Assembly (NCBI RefSeq): GCF_004342685.1 | Contig: NZ_SMBZ01000008.1 | Coordinates: forward strand, 23,795-87,794 | DNA from: Sphingobacterium alimentarium | GTDB lineage: Bacteria > Bacteroidota > Bacteroidia > Sphingobacteriales > Sphingobacteriaceae | DNA: 64,000 nucleotides | Direction: 5' to 3' | In this document: positions 53,429 to 62,530 of the stretch, one piece after another | Layout of the letters: every line of letters starts with the position of its first letter | Numbering within the stretch: position 1 is the stretch's first letter | Notes under the pieces: generated by a model | The model's database searches: none | Seen by the model: the letters and a program-made list of their open reading frames with translations, nothing else | What the model was told of the DNA's origin: nothing | Program-made: the position numbers and the translations under genes

Positions 53429-54865
53429 TTACTTACTATTCGCAATTTGTTTAAGAATCTTCGCACTAATCTCACCCACCGAAATGCCGGCATTGGATAA
53501 GACCACGATAGCGGATTTCTTGTCTGGGACAAGGCCAATAAACGAGGAACTGCCGCCCGTACCGCCTTCATGTGTATATTGAATAACATCATCCACCATA
53601 TTCATATGCCAAGCCAAACCGATGTCTGTCTGAGGTGGCAGATAGAAGGTAAATTGTCTGGTCAGCATCATGGCATTCTCCAGGTTGGATTCTGGAAGCT
53701 TGAACTGATATTGCGCGAAGCGCAAAAGGTCATGGACCGTAGATTTGAGCGATCCAGCAGCTGATAGCGCCTGAAAATCCCATGTAGGGACTTCTTCTCC
53801 GTCTTGATTGTATACTTTTGCTGCTTTGTGGATTTTAGGGCTAATTTTCTCTACCGTATTGGACATGCGTAGAGAATCTGTAATGATTTCTTTGATGTTT
53901 TGCGCGTAGGATTTTTTGGTAATAATACTGATCAGTTCTCCTAATAGTCCATATCCCAGATTGCTATACTCATATTGTTCACCCGGCTCGTTGTCGCTTT
54001 TCACATCTTTCAAAAACTGAAATAAGTCTTTACGGCTGTAAGTAGCATACGGGTTTTTAGGGTTGAATTTGGCTACTTTATCCAAGTTTGATGGCAGGCG
54101 CGGAAGACCGGACGTATGGTTGGCTAATTGTTTGAAAGTGATTTTTTGGATTAAAGGATTTTGCGCAACCGAGTCAGGCAAATATTTTGCAATGCTGTCA
54201 TCTAGGTTTAACGTGCCTTTCTCTATCAAGTCCGCCAATAGGGTGGAAGTGAAAATTTTGGAAAGCGAACCGATTTCGTACAATGTATTGCCATCTGGCA
54301 AGGAGTTTTCATTTCCGGCAACTGTATGACCGTAGAAAAAGGTATTTACAGTATTTTTGTTTATGACACCTATGGATAAAGATTTCGTGTTTGGGTTAGA
54401 CAGGTATGCCTGTGCTATAGAATCTACAAAGTAATCCAATGGATTCTGCTTGGTGACGCTAGATTGTACTTCTTCCGTCCTTTGGGCAGTCTGGATATGT
54501 CCTTGCTTGACCAAAAAGTAATAAAAATTGAAATTCGAATCTACGCCTAGCTGTATAGAATATTTTGTATTTCCTGCAGTAAGATTGTATCCGGCAATAT
54601 TATTCGAAAAGGTGACCACTTGGGCATCAGTAATTTTACCCAAAGAAGCAAGGTTGCTGATCAGATTTGTAAATTCGTTTTCTTTCAATTGCTCCTTAAA
54701 CGATGGGGAGGCTAAAGTGTAAACGGAGTCAGGCTGTTGCGTATTTATAAAATATTCAATACGATTGAATACGGTGCGGTTTCTTCGTTCTACAGGAGAC
54801 TGCGCGAACAAGGTAGTGCCGATGAGCAAAATATTACAAATTAATAGTAGTGTTCTATGTATCAT
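53429..54865 (-). CDS. Serine hydrolase of the beta-lactamase class C/PBP4-like family with DUF3887 domain
   Basis: A 478-aa protein. Signal peptide at residues 1-21 (NILLIGTTLFAQ). A DUF3887-like domain (about 30-125, LASPSFKEQLKENEFTNLIS) is followed by a serine-hydrolase domain with the nucleophile motif S200-L-S-K203 in EIGSLSKIF, the Y300-S-N302 motif in QYEYSNLGYG, and H432-E-G434 in THEGGTGGSS. These are the three beta-lactamase/D,D-peptidase motifs. It is periplasmic; the substrate may be a peptidoglycan peptide, a D-peptide or an ester. It begins 24 bp after the response regulator gene and closes the LiaF-like/two-component operon. Confidence 0.88.
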   Translation of the reverse strand: MIHRTLLLICNILLIGTTLFAQSPVERRNRTVFNRIEYFINTQQPDSVYTLASPSFKEQLKENEFTNLISNLASLGKITDAQVVTFSNNIAGYNLTAGNTKYSIQLGVDSNFNFYYFLVKQGHIQTAQRTEEVQSSVTKQNPLDYFVDSIAQAYLSNPNTKSLSIGVINKNTVNTFFYGHTVAGNENSLPDGNTLYEIGSLSKIFTSTLLADLIEKGTLNLDDSIAKYLPDSVAQNPLIQKITFKQLANHTSGLPRLPSNLDKVAKFNPKNPYATYSRKDLFQFLKDVKSDNEPGEQYEYSNLGYGLLGELISIITKKSYAQNIKEIITDSLRMSNTVEKISPKIHKAAKVYNQDGEEVPTWDFQALSAAGSLKSTVHDLLRFAQYQFKLPESNLENAMMLTRQFTFYLPPQTDIGLAWHMNMVDDVIQYTHEGGTGGSSSFIGLVPDKKSAIVVLSNAGISVGEISAKILKQIANSK

Positions 54866-54889
54866 GTTGCAAAACTAACAAACAATTGG

Positions 54890-55627
54890 TTATAAGCCAA
54901 TTGTTTGTTTTAATCTTGCGTAGCCTGATTTGCTAATATTTACTTTGTCACCGCTGATTAGAATGCCTTTATAGCTTTCTTTTTCCATCGGTTCTATCTT
55001 TGCCAATTGATCGACTTTAATGATAAAGGACCGATGTACGCGTACAAATTGTTTCGGGTCTAATTGTTTTTCAAAAGATGACATCGTCTTGTTTTTCAAG
55101 AACATACCTTCTTTTGTGTGAATCTTTACATAATCATCATAAGCTTCCAAATATATGATCTGCTGCACAGGAATCAGTTTTATTTGTGTGCCATTTTTCA
55201 CAACAATACGTTCTAATGTCTCTTCATCCAGATCTTCTTTCAAAGCTTTGACACCTTGTTGTTTTTGTTGGGTGATGTGCAATGAGCGGAACTTAGCGAT
55301 GGCTTGTTCGAATCTGTCCTGCGAGATTGGTTTTAGTAGATAATCCACCGCATTCTTTTCAAAAGCGCGAAGCGCAAATTCTTCAAATGCTGTTGTAAAG
55401 ATGATATGCGGATATTCATCCAATATTTCGAGCATTTCAAAGCCTGTCAGCTTAGGCATTTGTATATCCAAGAATACCAGATCGGGCTTGTGCTGTTGTA
55501 TAGCCTTCGCTCCTTCAAAACCATCCCCGCATTCAGCTACAATTTCAAATCCCTGGTCCTTAAGTAAGTATTCGTGTATAATCATCCGAGCTAATGGCTC
55601 ATCATCTATTATTATTGCTTTAATCAT
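54890..55627 (-). CDS. LytTR-type response regulator
   Basis: A 245-aa two-component regulator. The receiver (residues 1-120) has the acidic pocket IIDDEPLA and the phosphoacceptor D54 in LVFLDIQMPK, followed by ALRAFEKNAVDYLLKP. The LytTR DNA-binding domain spans about 145-243 (LIPVQQIIYLEAYDDYVKIH, then FVRVHRSFIIKVDQLAKIEP). It is the partner of the sensor kinase, whose gene overlaps its start by 8 bp. Typical targets are envelope-related; here the serine hydrolase gene follows in the same operon. Confidence 0.95.
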   Translation of the reverse strand: MIKAIIIDDEPLARMIIHEYLLKDQGFEIVAECGDGFEGAKAIQQHKPDLVFLDIQMPKLTGFEMLEILDEYPHIIFTTAFEEFALRAFEKNAVDYLLKPISQDRFEQAIAKFRSLHITQQKQQGVKALKEDLDEETLERIVVKNGTQIKLIPVQQIIYLEAYDDYVKIHTKEGMFLKNKTMSSFEKQLDPKQFVRVHRSFIIKVDQLAKIEPMEKESYKGILISGDKVNISKSGYARLKQTIGL

Positions 55628-56666
55628 GTTGAGGTATTTTTATGATGGCGGAAAATTGATTCTCTGTTTTCCGTATACTTAATAAATCGGTACGGCTATA
55701 TATTAAAAACAAACGTCTCTGAATACTTGATAACCCAAAGCCCGTTCCCTTCTTGTTGTAGAATTGATCGGTATCGTAAGGGTTAGTAATTTCGATCGTT
55801 AGCATATTGTTTTCTAAGGATATTTCAGTGATAATATCTACATTACCTATGATGTTGTAAAGTCCATGTTTAATTGCGTTTTCCATTAGAGGCTGTATAA
55901 TCATGCACGGAACTTTGGCTTGTAACACTTCGTCATCATAGTCAAAACTTGTTTGAAGACGATGGCCAAACCTTACTTTTTCGATTTCTAAGTACAGCTC
56001 AAGATGCTTGATTTCATCCAAAAGTGGAATCAATTGTTTGTCGTCCTTACGCATCGTTCCTCTCAGGAAATCCGAAAGTTGGAAAGTCATTTTCTTTGCC
56101 AGCTCAGGTTTTGCGCCTATAAGCGCAATGATGGAATTAAGGCTGTTGAACAAAAAGTGAGGCTGCAGCTGTTGACGCAGGTTGTAAAGTTCAGCTTCGC
56201 GAACCAATCGTTCGGATTCCAGTTTTCGACGATCATTTTCGATGGCTTCTTCCTGCACATTCCAAAAGATATTGATGATCATGATACAAGCAAGCAGCAG
56301 AAAGTTAATAATAAACTTGTAAGGCAGCTTTTGGTAATAATGTGCAATAGAAGGCGTGTCGAAAAATTGGTATAGGGTAAATATGGAAACACCTAGACTT
56401 ATAATGGTCAATACCAAGCAAAAGCCAATAATCTTAAAATATTGGCCTTTACTTGGATTGTAAAACTTCATCGAACTAAAAATGAGATAACAACATATTG
56501 TCATCACCACTGCGCTGATCAAGGGCTCGATTACCGAAACTTTCAGTGGTTTGAATTCCCACCACAACAAAAAATAGGAAACGGAAAAGTATAAAACAAA
56601 AATAACTCCAACAGTAAAGTGGATTAATGCTGATTTGGAATTTATTTTGAGGGACGATGCAAACAT
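55620..56666 (-). CDS. LytS/YpdA-type sensor histidine kinase
   Basis: A 348-aa inner-membrane kinase with four N-terminal helices (about 17-36, 45-63, 79-98, 117-137), a short linker coil (ERLVREAELYNLRQQL) and a His_kinase domain with the phosphoacceptor H170 in QLQPHFLFNSLNSI, followed by a HATPase domain (PLMENAIKHGLY and GTGFGLSSIQRRL). The very short extracellular loops suggest sensing within the membrane or through the LiaF-like partner encoded just upstream. Overlaps the regulator gene by 8 bp. Confidence 0.95.
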   Translation of the reverse strand: MFASSLKINSKSALIHFTVGVIFVLYFSVSYFLLWWEFKPLKVSVIEPLISAVVMTICCYLIFSSMKFYNPSKGQYFKIIGFCLVLTIISLGVSIFTLYQFFDTPSIAHYYQKLPYKFIINFLLLACIMIINIFWNVQEEAIENDRRKLESERLVREAELYNLRQQLQPHFLFNSLNSIIALIGAKPELAKKMTFQLSDFLRGTMRKDDKQLIPLLDEIKHLELYLEIEKVRFGHRLQTSFDYDDEVLQAKVPCMIIQPLMENAIKHGLYNIIGNVDIITEISLENNMLTIEITNPYDTDQFYNKKGTGFGLSSIQRRLFLIYSRTDLLSIRKTENQFSAIIKIPQHD

Positions 56667-56671
56667 ATCCG

Positions 56672-57541
56672 CTAGCTATTTTTTATGGTTACGGTACCAA
56701 ATATTGATGTTCCTGTTAAGTATAATTTTTTGGATTCATCATATGGATGATTAATCATGATTCTTCGGTCGTCCATATCTCCAAATATAGAAGAAACTGA
56801 CGGTGTCACTATCCAGTGTGGCGGAACTATAATCTTGGTGCTACCAAATAGTTGGAAAGTATCGATTACGATAGGCTGTGAAAAGTCAGCTTGTAGTAAG
56901 TTGATTACCGAGCCACCAAAGATATTTGTAATAGTTCCTCCCAAAAAGTTTTTGGAAAGGATTATTTTATTTGCACTTCCAAAGAGTGCTTCCACTTTAA
57001 GGTAATTCTCAGAAAATTGGAATTGACTCTGTGCTCCCGAATATTTATTAGATGCATCAGCCGTCGCAGACTGTGCCTGCGATGGATCCGTGTCATCCGT
57101 TAGATTCACGACTCTTCTGTCCCAATCGTATTCATCCGTAGGATGAGGCGTCGGAGTGTCATTTGGTGGAGTAGGGAAGTTCGGTGCTTTTCTATTTCTA
57201 TTTATGATATATATACCAATGATTATCGCTATCGCAGGGAATAATACTTGGAACGGGTTGAAATCGCCAAATATTTTGCGTAGCAAGAATATACCGCCAA
57301 TTGCTATTAATATAAATGAGGACTTTTTCTCAAATTTTGAATTGATACCTATCACTAGACCAACAATAATCAAAATCATCGGAACACTGAACAACCAAGA
57401 TGGGAACAAAAAGCCTAAGTCCAGATTGTTTAATAATAAGAATACCCCAAATAATATAATAATTGCGCCAACAGTAGTCGAAGACTTATTGTTGCTTGGT
57501 GGTAATTGTGGGTTCGGATTTGTATGTGTTGTCTTTTCCAT
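56672..57541 (-). CDS. LiaF-like membrane protein (DUF5668 N-terminal, LiaF C-terminal)
   Basis: A 289-aa protein. Four short membrane helices lie within residues 22-112 (ILFGVFLLLNNLDLGFLF, SVPMILIIVGLVIG, FILIAIGGIFLLRKIFG, VLFPAIAIIIGIYI), a DUF5668-like region. After a charged linker, residues about 175-289 form a beta-helix domain typical of LiaF and cell-wall-active-antibiotics-response proteins (VEALFGSANKIILSKNFLGG, GGSVINLLQADFSQP and GSTKIIVPPHW). In Firmicutes LiaF represses the LiaS kinase. It is the first gene of the operon, five bases ahead of the kinase, so it probably modulates that kinase. Confidence 0.85.
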   Translation of the reverse strand: MEKTTHTNPNPQLPPSNNKSSTTVGAIIILFGVFLLLNNLDLGFLFPSWLFSVPMILIIVGLVIGINSKFEKKSSFILIAIGGIFLLRKIFGDFNPFQVLFPAIAIIIGIYIINRNRKAPNFPTPPNDTPTPHPTDEYDWDRRVVNLTDDTDPSQAQSATADASNKYSGAQSQFQFSENYLKVEALFGSANKIILSKNFLGGTITNIFGGSVINLLQADFSQPIVIDTFQLFGSTKIIVPPHWIVTPSVSSIFGDMDDRRIMINHPYDESKKLYLTGTSIFGTVTIKNS

Positions 57542-57789
57542 TTCAATATATTTATTGGCTCAAAAGTAAACACCTATTACTTATTCTAACATTAGTATTA
57601 GGTGTTTGAGGTAGCTTATTCGGTAAAAGGTACGATTATGTCGGTAAAAATACATTGATAAAATTTGATATAAAATGGTTATTAGCAAAAAATAATTATT
57701 TTTTACAAAAAATTTGGTTCTTTAGTTAGATATATTATATATTTATGACATTAAAATATAGGATTTAAACTTAAATACTTACTAGACTA

Positions 57790-58128
57790 ATGGGAGATTT
57801 TGAAAACAAAGAACGTGAAGAAGTATTTTCAAAAAAGGTGAGAGCTGGAAAACGTACTTATTTTTTTGATGTAAAGGCAACACGATCGAATGATTACTAT
57901 GTAACCATTACAGAGAGCAAAAAGCGTTTTGAAGATGGTCAATTTATCAAACATAAAATTTTCTTATATAAAGAAGATTTTGAAAAGTTCGCAGAAGGAC
58001 TATCCGACGTGGTAGAGTACATCAAATCAAACCAAGAGGTCATAGAGAAGAGATACGAGCCTAACCAAGACGATTCTGCATACGAAAGCACAGGAGAATT
58101 TGTTGCAAAAGATAATTTTTCTTTCTAA
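57790..58128 (+). CDS. PUR-family nucleic acid-binding protein (DUF3276)
   Basis: A 112-aa protein. Residues 14-80 form the PUR repeat-like domain KKVRAGKRTYFFDVKATRSN, DYYVTITESKKRFEDGQFIK and HKIFLYKEDFEKFAEGLSDV, matching the DUF3276 proteins of Bacteroidota, which are related to eukaryotic Pur-alpha and to BpuR of Borrelia. They bind single-stranded DNA and RNA. The C-terminus is a short acidic tail. Free-standing gene with its own terminator, no signal peptide; presumably cytoplasmic. Confidence 0.92.
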   Translation: MGDFENKEREEVFSKKVRAGKRTYFFDVKATRSNDYYVTITESKKRFEDGQFIKHKIFLYKEDFEKFAEGLSDVVEYIKSNQEVIEKRYEPNQDDSAYESTGEFVAKDNFSF

Positions 58129-58152
58129 CACGTTGATTCCTGTCTAAGATAT

Positions 58153-58177
58153 AGCCACTTGCACGAGTGGCTTTTTT
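58153..58177 (+). terminator. Terminator of the PUR-family gene
   Basis: AGCCACT and AGTGGCT pair around a 6-nt loop and are followed by a run of T. Confidence 0.88.
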
Positions 58178-58253
58178 AATTTTAAAGATGTTACAATAAA
58201 ACCTTATTTATTGTTTTCTAATCCGTTATTTTCGTACTATATAATTATTACAT

Positions 58254-60398
58254 ATGACAAATAAGTGGACTCAACTTGCCGTTGTGGGGCTGTTGTTTTT
58301 TGGAACACAGTCCTTTGCGCAGAAGAAATTAAGTTTTGATGAAGCCTGGGGTAGATCACAGACCGTCACGCAGCCTATCAATGGCTATGTAGGATGGGCG
58401 GATAATGATCACTACCTCGAGTATAACCGTCAGGAGAACAGTACATACAAAGTACATGTCAAGACTGGGCATCGCGAGATCTATGTGCCCGCAGAGAATA
58501 AAAGTACGCGTGTAATAATCAAGAAAAATGACATCTTCCTGCAATCAGCCGATGGTCAGGAGAGACAACTGACAAACTCGCCGGATGTAGAAGAACAAAA
58601 CCCTACATTATCTCCTGATGGCAAATACGTAGCCTTTACCCGTAAGAGTAACCTTTATAGTGTTTCGGTCGATAATGGAAGCGAAACGCAATATACGACC
58701 GATGGTACAGATGTGATCTATAATGGTTGGTCTTCTTGGGTGTACTACGAAGAGATTCTAGGTCGACGCACAAACTATAAAGCTTTCTGGTGGTCACCAG
58801 ATAGTAAGCAGATTGCCTTTATGCGTTTCGATGATACTAAAGTGCCGATGTTCCCGATTTATGTGTCCAAAGGACAGAATGGGTACTTGGAAGAGACACG
58901 TTATCCTAAGGCAGGTCAAAGTAATCCAGAAGTTAAGGTTGGATTTGTTAAAGTAGGCGATACCAATGTGGTATGGGGTGATTTTAATGAAAAAGACGAC
59001 CAATATTTTGGTGAGCCATATTGGAGCTTTGACAGTAAATCGATAATGGTGCAATGGATGAATAGAGATCAAACGAATTTGAAATTCTATAGCGTAAATC
59101 CACTATCGGGTACAAAAAAAGAAATTTATAACGAAGAGCAACCAACCTGGATTAACCTTGACCATGATGAGCGCATCACGTATTTGGCGGACAACAAACA
59201 TTACATTCTTAAATCCGATAAGTCTGGTTGGGCGCATTATTATTTATACACACTTGATGGTAAATTGTTGAACCCAATTACTGCTGGAGACTGGCAGGTT
59301 TCTAGTTTGCAATTTATCGATGAGAAATCTAAAGTTATTTACTTCACCGCGCGTAAAGAAAACTCCGCTACAGTGGATCTTTACCGTGTAGATTATTCGG
59401 GCAAAAACCTTAAGAGATTGACGTTCGGTGATTATACCCACCAAGTGTCAGTATCTCCGGATGGCAAATATTTTATTTCAACTTATTCGAATGTAAGTAC
59501 ACCAACGAAAGTTGTATTGGCAGATAATAAAGGTAAAGTAATAAAAGAACTAGCGGATTCTAAATCCTCTGATTTTGTTAATTATAAGATTGGTAAAACA
59601 TCGTATTTCACTATCAAATCGGATGATGGAAAATTTGATTTACCAGTGATTATCACATATCCTGTAGATTTCGATGAGAACAAAGAATACCCAGTAATCA
59701 TGAGTATCTACGGAGGCCCTGACGCTGGTTCTGTAAGAAATACGTGGAAGAATACTTCCAACAGCCCTTACGGCGGACTTTCTCAACATTGGGCTAATGA
59801 GGGTATCATTCAGATTGAATGTGATCACCGTGCTTCTGGACATTTTGGCAAGCAAGGAGTAGCTTGGATGCACCGCAATCTGGGCAACTGGGAATTGGTG
59901 GATTATATTACTGTTGCCAAATGGTTGAAAGCAAAACCTTGGGTGAAAAAAGACAAATTATTAATCACCGGCCATAGCTACGGTGGATATATGACATGTT
60001 TGGCATTGACAAAAGGAGCGGACTACTTTGATTACGGTATCGCTGGTGCTCCTGTGACGAGTTGGGATTTGTATGATACGCATTATACCGAGCGTTGGAT
60101 GGATACTCCACAGGATAATGCTGAAGGTTATAAAAACGGTTCAGTATTGACATATGTCGACAAATACAAAGGCGGGTTACGCATTTTGCACGGTGATATG
60201 GATGATAATGTGCATATGCAGAATACTATTCAATTGGTGGATGCATTGACCGATAGAAATGTGCCTTTTGAATTGATGATATATCCAGGCAGTAGACATG
60301 GATGGAGCCGTTCGAAGGTGAAATATGATTTCAAAGAACGTGTTCGTTTTTACTATCAATACTTACTGGAGAAGCCTGTACCGGCAGAATTCAACTAA
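58254..60398 (+). CDS. Dipeptidyl peptidase IV (S9B family), secreted
   Basis: A 714-aa prolyl peptidase. A signal peptide (residues 1-22, VGLLFFGTQSFAQ) precedes a DPPIV_N beta-propeller (about 30-450; NPTLSPDGKYVAFTRKSNLY) and the alpha/beta-hydrolase domain (about 480-714). The catalytic serine is in GHSYGGYMTC (about residue 573), the aspartate in HGDMDDNVHMQN (about 647) and the histidine in GSRHGWSRSK (about 681). The glutamate pair of the propeller (YYEEILGRRTNYKAF) fits dipeptidyl peptidase IV, which removes X-Pro dipeptides. It is periplasmic or outer-membrane associated, used in peptide nutrition. Own terminator. Confidence 0.95.
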   Translation: MTNKWTQLAVVGLLFFGTQSFAQKKLSFDEAWGRSQTVTQPINGYVGWADNDHYLEYNRQENSTYKVHVKTGHREIYVPAENKSTRVIIKKNDIFLQSADGQERQLTNSPDVEEQNPTLSPDGKYVAFTRKSNLYSVSVDNGSETQYTTDGTDVIYNGWSSWVYYEEILGRRTNYKAFWWSPDSKQIAFMRFDDTKVPMFPIYVSKGQNGYLEETRYPKAGQSNPEVKVGFVKVGDTNVVWGDFNEKDDQYFGEPYWSFDSKSIMVQWMNRDQTNLKFYSVNPLSGTKKEIYNEEQPTWINLDHDERITYLADNKHYILKSDKSGWAHYYLYTLDGKLLNPITAGDWQVSSLQFIDEKSKVIYFTARKENSATVDLYRVDYSGKNLKRLTFGDYTHQVSVSPDGKYFISTYSNVSTPTKVVLADNKGKVIKELADSKSSDFVNYKIGKTSYFTIKSDDGKFDLPVIITYPVDFDENKEYPVIMSIYGGPDAGSVRNTWKNTSNSPYGGLSQHWANEGIIQIECDHRASGHFGKQGVAWMHRNLGNWELVDYITVAKWLKAKPWVKKDKLLITGHSYGGYMTCLALTKGADYFDYGIAGAPVTSWDLYDTHYTERWMDTPQDNAEGYKNGSVLTYVDKYKGGLRILHGDMDDNVHMQNTIQLVDALTDRNVPFELMIYPGSRHGWSRSKVKYDFKERVRFYYQYLLEKPVPAEFN

Positions 60399-60408
60399 AT
60401 AATAAATA

Positions 60409-60438
60409 CAAAAAACCTCATGCAAATGAGGTTTTTTT
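60409..60438 (+). terminator. Terminator of the DPP IV gene
   Basis: AAAAAACCTCAT and ATGAGGTTTTTTT form a 12-bp stem with a 4-nt loop, 10 bp past the stop. Confidence 0.93.
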
Positions 60439-60501
60439 GTGCATTTTGCTTTCCTATTGTAAAATTACTATTGGCTTTACAAAAATTAATAAATTCCCCT
60501 G

Positions 60502-60527
60502 TTTTTGGATTGATGTAATCCAAAAAA
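60502..60527. promoter_or_regulatory. Palindrome in the promoter region of the membrane-protein gene
   Basis: TTTTTGGATT and AATCCAAAAA form a perfect 10-bp inverted repeat with a 5-nt loop. A weak -7-like CATCTTTG follows at 60532-60539, about 20 bp before the ATG at 60558, so the palindrome overlaps the expected -33 region and could be an operator. Confidence 0.35.
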
Positions 60528-60557
60528 TATTTCATCTTTGTATTATTATTAATCAAG

Positions 60558-61349
60558 ATGTTAGATTTTTTAAAAGAGAGCACTTTTCGTGCTAATGATG
60601 TGTTTTTTCGCGCTTTAAACTTGTTGAAGAAACATTATATTTCTGTGGCAGGTTTATGTTTTTTGCTTTTTGTCACTAATAATCTATCGACTTATTTAGC
60701 GCTTTATCTGAGTGAGCTGACGGGGAGTGCTGTACGTTTCGTGTTATTGCTTATTTTCGTCACCTTATTTTTTGGTTTGCAATTGGTTTTGATAAAGCGC
60801 GCCATACTATTGGCCAATAATGTAGAGAAGGCGCCATTAATGACATATATCCCATCTACCAAGCAGTTCGTTCACTTTATCTTAGGATTGATTAGCTACT
60901 CGCTGATCATGGGTGTGGTGTATATATTGTGCTCTATTGTCTGCATGCCGCTCATATATATGGGAGTTGGTTTAGATACCATTACCTATGAAATCAATCC
61001 CTTGCTTACCGCGTTGATAATGATGTTTATCCTCGTGCGGATATCTTTTTTTCCTTTTTTCATTGTAGAAAATAGTTTTAGCTTTGTTCGGTCTATTAAA
61101 CTTAGTATAGCTTTTACTAAGGGAAATACGATCAATTTGCTTATCTTGATGGCTATTTTAGCGTCAACGTATATGGGACAGCTGTTTTTCGAGTATATGG
61201 AGTATAGTCTATTGGCAAAAGCCATGAGTGCTGTCAATACATTTGTAATAATTCCATCTGTGAGTTTGGTGTTAGCTGTGGCCTATGTAGGGATGATAAA
61301 AGAATATAAGGGTAGTTACGATCCCGAATTGTTGAAGAATATATTATAA
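60558..61349 (+). CDS. Hypothetical membrane protein, 263 aa
   Basis: A multi-pass protein with about six hydrophobic helices (residues 32-50, 57-85, 108-136, 150-172, 195-210, 222-250). It starts FLKESTFRANDVFFRALNLL without a signal peptide and has a mid-region positive-inside pattern (KSIKLSIAFTKGN-type). No named family is recognised. The next gene, dxr, starts eight bases after its stop codon, and rseP follows, so it is probably co-transcribed with dxr and rseP; its own role is unknown. Confidence 0.75.
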   Translation: MLDFLKESTFRANDVFFRALNLLKKHYISVAGLCFLLFVTNNLSTYLALYLSELTGSAVRFVLLLIFVTLFFGLQLVLIKRAILLANNVEKAPLMTYIPSTKQFVHFILGLISYSLIMGVVYILCSIVCMPLIYMGVGLDTITYEINPLLTALIMMFILVRISFFPFFIVENSFSFVRSIKLSIAFTKGNTINLLILMAILASTYMGQLFFEYMEYSLLAKAMSAVNTFVIIPSVSLVLAVAYVGMIKEYKGSYDPELLKNIL

Positions 61350-61357
61350 GAGGAGTT

Positions 61358-62521
61358 TTGAAGAAGAATATTGCCATTTTAGGTTCAACAGGAAGTATAG
61401 GAACACAGACGCTAGATGTAGTTAGAGCATTTCCCCATAAATTTCAAGTTTCGGTATTAACGGCCAGCAATCGTGCAGATGATTTGATAAAACAAGCTTT
61501 GGAGTTCCAACCCAAAATTGTTGTCATCATATCCGAATCTGCCTATTCTCAGGTGAAGGAAGCTCTGGCACATACCGATATCCAAGTGTGGGCAGGAGAG
61601 CAGGCACTCGTTGAAGCTGTCGAACTAGAAGAGATTGATGTCGTGTTGAATGCTATTGTGGGTTCTGCAGGACTTCGTCCTACAGTTAGAGCCATTCAGT
61701 CGGGAAAAGATATTGCGCTAGCAAATAAAGAAACCCTGGTGGTGAGCGGGGAACTTATTATGAACTTGGTGAAGCAGCATAATGTGAAAATGTTGCCTGT
61801 TGACTCCGAGCACTCTGCCATCTTTCAATGTCTGGTAGGAGAACCAAGCCCTATCGAAAAAATCTATCTTACAGCTTCTGGTGGTCCATTCAGAGGTTGG
61901 TCTCGCGAACAACTTGCTCATGTGACCAAGGCCGAAGCGTTGAAGCACCCGAACTGGACAATGGGCGCAAAGATTACAATAGATTCGGCTTCTTTAATGA
62001 ATAAAGGACTTGAGGTGATTGAGGCTAAATGGTTGTTTGACTTGTCGTTAAATCAGATTGATGTAATTGTTCATCCACAATCTATTATACATTCTATTGT
62101 CCAATTTGAAGATGGATCGATGAAAGCACAGATGGGTCTTCCAGATATGAAATTACCTATTCAGTATGCTTTGACGTACCCCGAGCGTTATGCAAATAAC
62201 TTCAAGAGATTCGACTTCTTAGACTATAGTCAATTGACTTTCGAAAAACCAGATCTGCATACTTTCCGCAATTTACAATTGGCATACGATGCGTTGGCGG
62301 AAGGAGGAAATAGATGCTGTGTACTGAATGCAGCAAATGAAATTGCAGTCGCTGCTTTCTTAGAAGATAAGGTGTCATTTCTTGGTATGTCCAGCATCCT
62401 AGAGGAGACATTATGTCATATCGAAAATAAAAATAACCTTAGTTTGGAGGATTATATCGCATATGACCGAGAAAGTAGAATCGTGGCACAAGATTTAATC
62501 AATAAAATAAAACATAATTAA
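61358..62521 (+). CDS. dxr: 1-deoxy-D-xylulose 5-phosphate reductoisomerase
   Basis: A 387-aa NADPH-dependent enzyme of the MEP isoprenoid pathway that rearranges and reduces DXP to methylerythritol phosphate. The NADPH motif is NIAILGSTGSIGTQTL, and substrate and metal sites include ANKETLVVSGELIM, LPVDSEHSAIFQ and TASGGPFRGWS; the later segment ALKHPNWTMGAKITIDSASL is diagnostic. The start is TTG (codon 61358-61360), with AGGAG very close upstream; translation from TTG restores the expected N-terminus KKNIAILGS. It lies between a membrane-protein gene and rseP. Confidence 0.97.
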   Translation: MKKNIAILGSTGSIGTQTLDVVRAFPHKFQVSVLTASNRADDLIKQALEFQPKIVVIISESAYSQVKEALAHTDIQVWAGEQALVEAVELEEIDVVLNAIVGSAGLRPTVRAIQSGKDIALANKETLVVSGELIMNLVKQHNVKMLPVDSEHSAIFQCLVGEPSPIEKIYLTASGGPFRGWSREQLAHVTKAEALKHPNWTMGAKITIDSASLMNKGLEVIEAKWLFDLSLNQIDVIVHPQSIIHSIVQFEDGSMKAQMGLPDMKLPIQYALTYPERYANNFKRFDFLDYSQLTFEKPDLHTFRNLQLAYDALAEGGNRCCVLNAANEIAVAAFLEDKVSFLGMSSILEETLCHIENKNNLSLEDYIAYDRESRIVAQDLINKIKHN

Positions 62522-62530
62522 AAATTTTAA

